DNA from: Saprospiraceae bacterium
Lineage (GTDB): Bacteria; Bacteroidota; Bacteroidia; Chitinophagales; Saprospiraceae
Reading direction: 5' to 3'
Assembly: GCA_016787375.1 (NCBI GenBank)
Contig: JAEUUM010000231.1
Span: 1 to 6,218 of the forward strand
DNA length: 6,218 nucleotides
How positions within the stretch are numbered: position 1 is the stretch's first letter; each line of letters begins with the position of its first letter. Made by a program: the position numbers and the translations under genes. Below are positions 1 through 6,218 of the stretch, piece after piece. The notes under the pieces are model-generated. The model did no database searches and was not told where the DNA came from. It saw nothing but the letters and a program-made list of their open reading frames with translations.

Positions 1-1822
1 CAAGAAAAGTACTAAACCCTGCAAATATCTTACCACCGAAGTCCATGTTTCGATTCTTTTTTAGCATCAGCTTATCACCTGCTGGTTTCAAAGCTACCCG
101 CTGATACCTCGAAAATTCTACTTTGTCGACTCCAAAGACATTAATATTTCCGGTTTTTAAATTCCATTCAGCATTATTATCTAATGTTTTGGATAAAATA
201 CTGATGGTTTCATAATCAACTTTCTTTTGGCTTGCGTCTGCATAATGTATTACTTTATCTCGGATATCTACCATTCCACTTTCTGGATCATAATTTACAA
301 ACCCTTTTGCAATCATTTCGTAGAGGAGTGATTGAATGTTGTTTAAACTAAACTTTGGGTCTATGGCCTTTGCAGCAGTTTCAACATCCATGCTTCTTCC
401 ATTGCTAATTGATGCCACTTTCAGGTTAGTAAGTGGGTTAGAGGTAGCGATACTTTGTATTCTGCGATAGTCTATTTCGTCATAATATTTTGTGGACTCA
501 AAAACTACTTCATCACGAGATTTTGCAAATGCAATTGACTTTTCACCAATTACAATACTGTCTTTATCGATGTACCATTTTATTTTGTCTGCCGAAATAT
601 CCACATTGTGATAGGTATCAAAAATTGGACTACGGTCATTTCCTTTACTGCCCCTTTCAAGTGTCATTTCTTTCTCCTTAATGTTGAATTTCAAATTCAA
701 AGACAGATGATACACCGAATCTTCACCAAAATAAATAGCTGACTTAACGCGGTCTGCTGCAACTCTTTCACCTTTGCGTATGATAAATGTCTCAGCAGAA
801 CCAGTATACACAGTTTTGTTTGCTGAGTTTTTAATCCAGATCTGGGCTTTATTGTTTTTATCTCCTGAGCCATAAACCGAGGTTCCTTCCAGTCTAAATC
901 CTCCTCTATAAATTATTCCTCCCCCAATATCTTTTATATCTAATATTTTATCATACGATTCAAAACGGGGATAAGAACCTTCAGTGGCTTTATTCTCAAC
1001 CACTACTTTGTCTGTAAGTTTGCCTTTAATTTTCAAACCAGGGAAGAGCGCCGGATAGGTGATGAGAACATTTTCAGCATCGTATTGGTTTTTTTTAAGA
1101 TCAATATTGTATGAATCGAGTTCAGCAAAAACATCCTTCACATCATTTCTTCTCCAGTCTACTTTACCACCTTGGCCTTTCCAAACAAGTTCAAATGGTT
1201 TCAATACACCTTTTGTATTGGAAATAACTATTGAATCATTTTTTCGGATACATGTCAAATCAAGGTCATCGAAGGTAATGGTTAGATCTTTATTCTCATA
1301 TTTCATTTGATAACGATCTTTACCTGTTAACCAGGAATGACTTCCGGGTGATGTTCTAAATGCATTTAATTCAAAAAATCCTTTTGAAAATGCTATGTAA
1401 TCTTCAAGTGTTGCGAATTTTCGGTTTTGGATGTCAGAAATGATTTCATACAATATGTCATGCCAGGCTTTGAAATTGGCTGCATGCTGGGGTTTGTTTT
1501 TTATGACGAGCATACATTCAATGTATGATTTAAAATAAGGATTAGCCGGTAATTTTAATTCAATGAATTTATTGCAAGTCTGACGAATTATTTCAAGGTT
1601 TTCAGGAGTTATTATTTGTTTTTTGACTGCGATATCAAAATCTTTAAATAAATCTTCCATAACCTGAGTTTTTGACTGGGTCATAAAGTCATAAAACTGG
1701 TTTAGAAATTCTTTTTGATTTTCAGGGAATGATTCTGTACGTTGTTGAGCTTGGACTAAAGTTTGCGAAAATATGCCTACAAAAATTAGTAATATTTTTA
1801 TGCTGAAAATATTCTTTATCAT
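1..1822 (-). CDS. Large secreted protein of unknown function, N-terminal 607 residues (3' end outside window)
   Basis: I do not recognise a named family. The frame is open without a stop from the ATG at 1822 to the window edge, giving 607 residues. Residues 1-25 form a good Sec signal peptide: lysines at 3 and 9, a hydrophobic core at about 10-18, and a VQA|QQ cleavage site after residue 25. Roughly residues 30-180 look helical. From about 190 onward the chain is rich in alternating polar/hydrophobic strands, glycine and aspartate, which suggests beta structure. Phrases such as AADRVKSAIYFGED (355-368), ISADKIKWYIDKDS (409-422) and KNRNMDFGGKIFAG (589-602) recall, from memory, very large (well over 1,000 residue) uncharacterised Bacteroidota proteins. 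No lipobox cysteine and no catalytic motif is seen. An in-frame ATG at 1867 would add 15 residues. I chose 1822 because it puts the signal peptide at the N-terminus. It probably acts in the periplasm or outer envelope. It follows prmA after 68 bases and may share its transcript. The reading frame is certain; the function is unknown. Confidence 0.88.
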   Translation of the reverse strand, partial: MIKNIFSIKILLIFVGIFSQTLVQAQQRTESFPENQKEFLNQFYDFMTQSKTQVMEDLFKDFDIAVKKQIITPENLEIIRQTCNKFIELKLPANPYFKSYIECMLVIKNKPQHAANFKAWHDILYEIISDIQNRKFATLEDYIAFSKGFFELNAFRTSPGSHSWLTGKDRYQMKYENKDLTITFDDLDLTCIRKNDSIVISNTKGVLKPFELVWKGQGGKVDWRRNDVKDVFAELDSYNIDLKKNQYDAENVLITYPALFPGLKIKGKLTDKVVVENKATEGSYPRFESYDKILDIKDIGGGIIYRGGFRLEGTSVYGSGDKNNKAQIWIKNSANKTVYTGSAETFIIRKGERVAADRVKSAIYFGEDSVYHLSLNLKFNIKEKEMTLERGSKGNDRSPIFDTYHNVDISADKIKWYIDKDSIVIGEKSIAFAKSRDEVVFESTKYYDEIDYRRIQSIATSNPLTNLKVASISNGRSMDVETAAKAIDPKFSLNNIQSLLYEMIAKGFVNYDPESGMVDIRDKVIHYADASQKKVDYETISILSKTLDNNAEWNLKTGNINVFGVDKVEFSRYQRVALKPAGDKLMLKKNRNMDFGGKIFAGFSTFL

Positions 1823-1890
1823 GAAATTAGTATAAGGTAAATCGTACTTTTTTAAAAAACTTCTCATGGTATAACCATTTAAGGTTTGAA
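1823..1890 (-). other. Only notable intergenic spacer, between prmA and the secreted-protein gene
   Basis: This 68-base AT-rich gap holds a T6A6 palindrome (1848-1859) and a small perfect inverted repeat, ATGGT-ATA-ACCAT (1866-1878). Neither has a GC-rich stem followed by a T-run, so neither looks like an intrinsic terminator. I find no convincing Bacteroidota-type promoter (TTTG about 20 bases before TAnnTTTG) and no Shine-Dalgarno sequence before 1822. If translation starts at the alternative in-frame ATG at 1867, most of this spacer is coding. Confidence 0.4.
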
Positions 1891-2718
1891 TTATTGTTTG
1901 ATTAATCTGTGACAAAGCCAATATCCTTTCTGCGTTTGTTCGAGAATCTCAAATCCAACCGATGTGTATGTATCTTCTATTAATTTTTTATCTTCAGGCA
2001 TATAACCTGAGATATATAAATGCCCTCCTTTTTGCAAAAGATCATAAAGTTGAGAAGCAGAATCTAATAACACATTTCTGTTTATGTTAGCGAGAATTGA
2101 ATCAAATTTTTGACCTTCATACATTTCCAAAACTCCATTAATAGCTTCAAAGTTGGAAACATCATTTAATTTACAATTTTCGATTGTATTTATAATAGAT
2201 TCCTCTGTTATATCATTCCCTTTTACTGATTTTGCACCAAGTTTAGATGCCAAAATGCCTAAAATCCCGGTTCCACAACCATAATCCAAAACGTTCTGAC
2301 CATACCATTCTTTATTTTTCATTAGGGATATCATCTGAGATGTTGTTTCGTGATGCCCTGTACCAAAGGACATTTTGGGATTGATAACCAAATCAAATTC
2401 AACATCATTAAATTTTGGATGAAATTCAGCTCGAATCCCAACAAAATCTTCAATTTTAATGGGATGAAAATTCTTCTCCCATGTTTCATTCCAGTTTACG
2501 TATGGTATTGAAGTTATTTCAGTGGAGAGATTGAATGATTCTACCTGCTCATTTATTTCACTCAATTTCGCTGGTGTAAGCTCGTGTTTTGGCAAAAAGC
2601 AAAGCAAAGCATCCTCCGTTTCCTCATAAACTTCAATTACCGGATCATCTATAATTGCCATGAGTATTTCTTGAATATCAGGAGTACACTCTATTTTGAT
2701 ACAGACGTAGTCTTTCAT
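1891..2718 (-). CDS. prmA: Ribosomal protein L11 methyltransferase PrmA
   Basis: This cytoplasmic enzyme uses S-adenosylmethionine to methylate amino groups of ribosomal protein L11. At 275 residues it is close to the usual PrmA length. The N-terminal ~65 residues match the small L11-recognition domain. They are followed by the linker motif NWNETWEKNFHPI (75-87). The catalytic domain carries the PrmA loop INPKMSFGTGHHETT (112-126) and the SAM-binding motif VLDYGCGTGILGI (143-155). An acidic residue in GNDI (167-170) is placed to bind the SAM ribose. The NANI-like segment is ANINRN (210-215). All key motifs are present, so the enzyme should be active. The ATG at 2718 directly abuts the folD stop codon (zero spacing), which indicates translational coupling within an operon. 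No Shine-Dalgarno site is evident. In E. coli prmA is dispensable, so no essential role is implied here. Confidence 0.96.
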   Translation of the reverse strand: MKDYVCIKIECTPDIQEILMAIIDDPVIEVYEETEDALLCFLPKHELTPAKLSEINEQVESFNLSTEITSIPYVNWNETWEKNFHPIKIEDFVGIRAEFHPKFNDVEFDLVINPKMSFGTGHHETTSQMISLMKNKEWYGQNVLDYGCGTGILGILASKLGAKSVKGNDITEESIINTIENCKLNDVSNFEAINGVLEMYEGQKFDSILANINRNVLLDSASQLYDLLQKGGHLYISGYMPEDKKLIEDTYTSVGFEILEQTQKGYWLCHRLIKQ

Positions 2719-3597
2719 TTAGTATATTTCTGATTTTGAAGCTTTTAATGTATTTATCATTAGTGCACAAACAGTCATTGGTCCTACTCCTTTTGGAACA
2801 GGAGTAATAAAACTACATTTGGGCGCAACATTCTCAAAATCAACATCTCCGACTAATCTAAATCCACTTTTAGTTGAAGTGTCTGCTATTCTATTAATTC
2901 CAACATCAATAACAACAGCACCATCTTTTACCATTTCTGAAGTGACAAATTTCGGGATACCAATAGCGGCTATAACAATATCTGCTTGACGGACTATTTC
3001 ATCAATGTTATGCGTTCGGCTATGTACAATTGTTACCGTGCAATTTCCAGGATATCCCTTCCTGGCCATGAGTATACTCATCGGATTTCCAACAATATTG
3101 GATCTTCCAATTACTACACAATGTTTGCCATCTGTTTCAATTTTATATCTTTCAAGCATTTGTAGAATTCCGCTCGGTGTTGCAGGGAGAAAAGCAGGAA
3201 GTCCTTGTGCCATTCTACCAAAATTCAATGGGTGGAATCCGTCAACATCTTTTTTGGGGTCTATTAAAAGTAAAATTTTATCCGCATCGATGTGTCTTGG
3301 TAAAGGTAGTTGGACAATATATCCATCAATTTCAGAATCATTATTCAATTCCTCAATCAGTTGTGCCAATTCATTTTCACTAAAATTACCATCTCTTTTG
3401 ATTAGTGTTGACTTAAATCCGGCAGTTTCACAAGATTTCACTTTATTGGTTACGTACGACAAAGATGCAGGATTATCACCGATTAATACTGCCGCTAAGT
3501 GAGGTCTTTTCTTACCATTTGAAACCATCAGGTCTACTTCTTGTCTGATTTCCTGCAAAATATCTTCTGCCAATCCAGCCCCATCAATTAAGATCAT
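2719..3597 (-). CDS. folD: Bifunctional methylenetetrahydrofolate dehydrogenase / methenyltetrahydrofolate cyclohydrolase FolD
   Basis: FolD interconverts 5,10-methylene-THF, 5,10-methenyl-THF and 10-formyl-THF in the cytoplasm, using NAD(P). It supplies one-carbon units for purines and formyl-Met-tRNA. Its 292 residues are the normal bacterial length. The family hallmarks appear in order: the catalytic Tyr48 and Lys52 in SYVTNKVKSCETAGF (47-61), QLPLP (96-100), the DVDGF folate-site motif (117-121), the dinucleotide-fold motif GRSNIVGNP (164-172), a strand ending in GDVDF (250-254), and ITPVPKGVGPMT (264-275). The last differs from the usual PGGVGPMT signature by Lys269 in place of glycine, which is discussed as a finding. 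The ATG at 3597 gives the expected N-terminus. It lies 10 bases after the flippase stop, and its own TAA abuts the prmA ATG. No internal regulation is visible. The identification is secure. Confidence 0.97.
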   Translation of the reverse strand: MILIDGAGLAEDILQEIRQEVDLMVSNGKKRPHLAAVLIGDNPASLSYVTNKVKSCETAGFKSTLIKRDGNFSENELAQLIEELNNDSEIDGYIVQLPLPRHIDADKILLLIDPKKDVDGFHPLNFGRMAQGLPAFLPATPSGILQMLERYKIETDGKHCVVIGRSNIVGNPMSILMARKGYPGNCTVTIVHSRTHNIDEIVRQADIVIAAIGIPKFVTSEMVKDGAVVIDVGINRIADTSTKSGFRLVGDVDFENVAPKCSFITPVPKGVGPMTVCALMINTLKASKSEIY

Positions 3598-3607
3598 AAT
3601 TTCTACT

Positions 3608-4900
3608 TTAATTAAGATGCGATATTACAAATATTACTGCTAACAATGAATTATAAAATAAATAAATTGGTAATGGTGTATATTCATGGAGTCGTATTCC
3701 TTGCTTTTTGAACAAATATAATGAAGCAGAAATCTTCTCATAGAAATAAGCCATAACTGAACCTAAAGCGATGCCAGCTAATCCGAAATATAACGAAAAT
3801 ACAAGGCTAAGCATAATGTTAATTGTCAACTCTATAATTGAGTTGTAAAATAAAAAACGATTGTAACCCAGTCCGGAGAGGATGGTCTGTGGATATAAAA
3901 ATCTGGCGCCTATGATAAAAGCATACACGCTAAATATTAGTGATGTTTCCTTGAAATCAGAATTTAGCAAAAAGGGGAAAATTTTATCACTAAAAGCTAC
4001 CATCACAATCATTATTGGGTACACCACATGCATTAGTTTGGTAGACCTCGTTTTGATTTGTTGCAGAGCATATTCAAGATTACTTGTAATCATTGGTAGA
4101 ATTGCTGAACCAAGTCCAATAGCTAAACTTCCCAGCAAGGGCAAATCTCTTGCACCATACTTATAAATAGCAAACATTCCCTCATCATGCCAACGGAATT
4201 TTATGATCCAACCATCTACTATACTTGCCATTCCGGTTATTATAAAATACCCAATAAACGGTAAAGCTGTTTTGAATATCTTAAGAAGCTTTTGGAAAAG
4301 ACCTTTGTTAAATATATAGGCTTTTGTGAATGTGACGAGAAATATAAATTTGCAAAGTGCCAAAATCAACAAGATGTTATAAACATTTTCAAAAGGCAAT
4401 TTGAAAAATAACATTGAAAGTAAAAAGATAATCTGTATTGCTAAAAATCCTACTGATAGTGATACCTGAACAACTATGCTATTTTGTCTGTACAATATTT
4501 GCTCAATAAATAATGAAGGAACATTAAACATTAGAAGTAAACTTACTAACCATAATACTCTAATGTTCAAAGGGGCAATAGCCGAAAAGTGTAAAAAATT
4601 TAGGACAACAACACTGACTAATGCCAATAAAATCAATAATTGAGTTACTGTTCGTTCGGGGTGTGGTTCATTGGATTGATTAGACCTTGCCATGAAATAT
4701 TGTAAGATTCCATTGACCCAGAAAAAGCTAGCTGTGGTGACAAAGAATAAAACATATTCATAAGAACCGATCTCTTTTACGGAAAATCCAGAATGTGCAA
4801 GGATGATTCCTGTAAGTAATGAGGCAAGTTGTCTTAATATTCCGGCTAGCTGAAAAGCTTTTACTGAATCTAGTTTGAGTACACTTTGCCAAGGCTTCAT
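3608..4900 (-). CDS. Multi-pass membrane protein, polysaccharide/oligosaccharide flippase-like (MOP superfamily)
   Basis: This 430-residue, very hydrophobic protein has about 12-13 predicted membrane segments, near residues 17-37, 45-68, 86-108, 112-135, 142-167, 173-196, 210-232, 250-272, 288-312, 317-340, 347-371, 373-396 and 409-428. Size and topology match Wzx/RfbX-type exporters, which flip lipid-linked sugars across the inner membrane. The segment around 242-270, with FAIYKYGARDLPL and then GLGSAILPM, resembles the central motif of the polysaccharide-synthesis flippase family. A late loop, QTILSGLGYNRFLFYNS (338-354), resembles the 'leaves or returns to the membrane' hinge typical of the family. 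The substrate cannot be told from sequence. No glycosyltransferases are visible nearby, so a classic O-antigen or capsule role is not supported by context. Other MOP substrates (lipid II-like, lipid carriers, small molecules) remain possible. Its ATG abuts the stop codon of the saccharopine dehydrogenase with no spacer, and folD follows after 10 bases, so it is co-transcribed with metabolic genes. Confidence 0.82.
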   Translation of the reverse strand: MKPWQSVLKLDSVKAFQLAGILRQLASLLTGIILAHSGFSVKEIGSYEYVLFFVTTASFFWVNGILQYFMARSNQSNEPHPERTVTQLLILLALVSVVVLNFLHFSAIAPLNIRVLWLVSLLLMFNVPSLFIEQILYRQNSIVVQVSLSVGFLAIQIIFLLSMLFFKLPFENVYNILLILALCKFIFLVTFTKAYIFNKGLFQKLLKIFKTALPFIGYFIITGMASIVDGWIIKFRWHDEGMFAIYKYGARDLPLLGSLAIGLGSAILPMITSNLEYALQQIKTRSTKLMHVVYPIMIVMVAFSDKIFPFLLNSDFKETSLIFSVYAFIIGARFLYPQTILSGLGYNRFLFYNSIIELTINIMLSLVFSLYFGLAGIALGSVMAYFYEKISASLYLFKKQGIRLHEYTPLPIYLFYNSLLAVIFVISHLN

Positions 4901-6218
4901 TTAATCCAATTTTCTGACCACGTGCCTAAACTTTATTCCCAATTCATTTAGTTCGGATAGTATCGGTTTGTAGATATCTGCTGTCACTGGAATTTTAACA
5001 CCTATTCCCTTTATATTGCCTAACAAGTAATTTTTTACAAAAATTGCCAAAGGCAAGCCTACAAGCTTAGACATTGAGGTGTGTCGAGGGTCCGCACCTA
5101 TATCATTCAAAGTGCTTGTCATCGAGTATTTTTTGCCAGCTATTTCAAACAGATATTTATGCTGCATTACGACCATGTCTTTATCACCATCATTTAATTT
5201 CCATTTTCTAATCAGCCAGGTTTCTAAAATTTCAGCAGGTGTTAAATCTGATTTCATTAATTTAACATCTGTATCCAATTCTAACCATTTAAGTGCATGT
5301 AAAGCAATGTCGGACACCTTTAATCCAAACATTTTACCCAATTTGGCAGTGGTTAAACTATTAAAATCTTCCTGGATAAATCCACGAGTAATTTCTTTTA
5401 AAGAGTATTTATTTGTGTCAATTTTAAATGTATCATTTGTATAACCACTCTGAATTAGAATGTTCCATGCCTCACAAAAGCCATTTGCGCGAATTGTGCC
5501 CCTTAAAAGCGTTTCAACACCATGTAAACTATACAACTCTTCATAGTGAAGTGAATCGCGGTTTGGATAAGCCTCATACTTCCCGAAAGGGGGAATATTA
5601 AGTTTCAAGATGTTTCTGAATAACTGATGGTATGGCACATAGACGATTTTCCCATCTTTTTTATACTGAGCGACACCCTGACCCGCCAAAATAATATTAC
5701 GTGGATTCCAGCTAATTTTATAATGCCAAGGATTGTCGTCAGATTCAGGTGCAATGAGCCCTCCTGTAAAAGAAGTAAATGAATTTATTTTAGCACCCTT
5801 CGCTTGGAGGGAGTGTATTGTTTCCATTGCAGACATATGGTCGATACCGGGATCAAGCCCAAGTTCTCCAACAAATAACAAACCCTTTGAAATTACTTCA
5901 GATTCGAGACTTTTTAATTCATCAGTGACGTATGAAGCATTAGCAAATGGTTTAGAATATTTTAAACAATCTTTAGCTATCAAAATATGAAGACTCACAG
6001 GAAGCAGAGAAACAACAAAATCATGATTTTTAATATATGACTCCCTGGTATTTGAATCATTTATGTCCAACTTAAGAAGTTCTAATTTCTTATTGGAAAG
6101 TATGTCTTTTCCTAAATTTTCAAAATGAAAATCAGCAATACTTAATGTCCATGGAAACTTATCCGTCTGCTTGAGAATATATTCTATAAAATATAAGGAC
6201 GATCTGCCAGCACCAAAT
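4901..6218 (-). CDS. Saccharopine dehydrogenase (saccharopine reductase / LYS9 type), 5' end outside window
   Basis: The open frame continues to the window edge and gives 438 visible residues; only a short N-terminus is missing. The visible protein begins with FGAGRSS (1-7), the glycine-rich dinucleotide-binding turn of a Rossmann fold. An ATG or TTG near 6070 would cut this turn off and is not the real start. Family landmarks follow: SLLPVSLH (70-77), ELGLDPGIDHM (118-128), TGGLIAPESDDNPW (151-164), KISWNPRNIILAG (167-179) and YPNRDSL (217-223). These are typical of the saccharopine dehydrogenase C-terminal domain of LYS9 and of the second half of animal/plant AASS. The enzyme joins or splits saccharopine with alpha-aminoadipate semialdehyde plus glutamate. 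In bacteria of this type a role in lysine degradation is most likely, but this is inferred, because the partner lysine-ketoglutarate reductase would have to lie outside the window. The TAA stop abuts the flippase ATG, so it probably heads or precedes this operon. Cofactor preference (NAD or NADP) is not resolved. Confidence 0.93.
   Translation of the reverse strand, partial: FGAGRSSLYFIEYILKQTDKFPWTLSIADFHFENLGKDILSNKKLELLKLDINDSNTRESYIKNHDFVVSLLPVSLHILIAKDCLKYSKPFANASYVTDELKSLESEVISKGLLFVGELGLDPGIDHMSAMETIHSLQAKGAKINSFTSFTGGLIAPESDDNPWHYKISWNPRNIILAGQGVAQYKKDGKIVYVPYHQLFRNILKLNIPPFGKYEAYPNRDSLHYEELYSLHGVETLLRGTIRANGFCEAWNILIQSGYTNDTFKIDTNKYSLKEITRGFIQEDFNSLTTAKLGKMFGLKVSDIALHALKWLELDTDVKLMKSDLTPAEILETWLIRKWKLNDGDKDMVVMQHKYLFEIAGKKYSMTSTLNDIGADPRHTSMSKLVGLPLAIFVKNYLLGNIKGIGVKIPVTADIYKPILSELNELGIKFRHVVRKLD

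Noticed and set aside
490..1310. Short plus-strand open frames at 490-681 and 1059-1310.
   Set aside because: They are antisense to the long uninterrupted minus-strand frame 1822-1, which has a signal peptide and consistent protein-like composition.
1823..1890. A Bacteroidota-type promoter or intrinsic terminator in the prmA downstream spacer.
   Set aside because: No TTTG / TAnnTTTG pair at proper spacing was found, and the palindromes lack a GC stem followed by a T-run.
3005..3502. A 165-codon open frame on the plus strand.
   Set aside because: It is antisense to folD, whose protein is unmistakable. The encoded sequence shows no recognisable domain and is a shadow of the folD codons.
3882..4166. 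A 94-codon plus-strand open frame antisense to the flippase.
   Set aside because: It is a shadow of the membrane protein's codons with no independent support.
5079..5444. A 121-codon plus-strand open frame inside the saccharopine dehydrogenase gene; likewise 5733-5990.
   Set aside because: Both lie fully antisense to a well-supported gene and show no domain, signal peptide or ribosome binding site.
4901..6070. Taking 6070 (TTG) as the start of the saccharopine dehydrogenase.
   Set aside because: The frame stays open for another 49 codons to the window edge and includes the GAGRSS dinucleotide-binding turn, so the true start is outside the window.

Overview
The window is AT-rich, and every supportable gene lies on the minus strand, so transcription runs from base 6218 towards base 1. 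The organism is most likely a member of the Bacteroidota. This is inferred from the AT-rich codon use, the lack of clear Shine-Dalgarno sites, the style of the PrmA and FolD sequences, and a large secreted protein that resembles unnamed Bacteroidota proteins known to me from memory. No database search was possible.

In order of transcription: (1) 6218-4901, a saccharopine dehydrogenase (saccharopine reductase / LYS9 type) whose first few residues lie beyond the window edge. (2) 4900-3608, a multi-pass membrane protein of the polysaccharide flippase (MOP/Wzx-like) kind. (3) 3597-2719, folD, the bifunctional methylene-THF dehydrogenase/cyclohydrolase. (4) 2718-1891, prmA, the ribosomal protein L11 methyltransferase. 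(5) 1822-1, the first 607 residues of a very large, secreted, beta-rich protein of unknown function whose C-terminus is outside the window.

The first four genes are packed almost without spacers: 0, 10 and 0 bases between stop and start. The only spacer of any size is 68 bases, before the secreted protein. No promoter or terminator could be recognised, so the block is probably one transcription unit whose promoter lies upstream of the window. The genes do not form an obvious single pathway. They combine lysine catabolism, membrane export, one-carbon metabolism and ribosomal protein methylation, which looks like a mixed housekeeping operon.

There are no RNA genes, mobile elements, CRISPR arrays or large repeats. 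No clearly new biological system was found. The items most worth a second look are the unidentified secreted protein, the coupling of a flippase to a lysine-degradation enzyme, and an unusual lysine in a conserved FolD signature.
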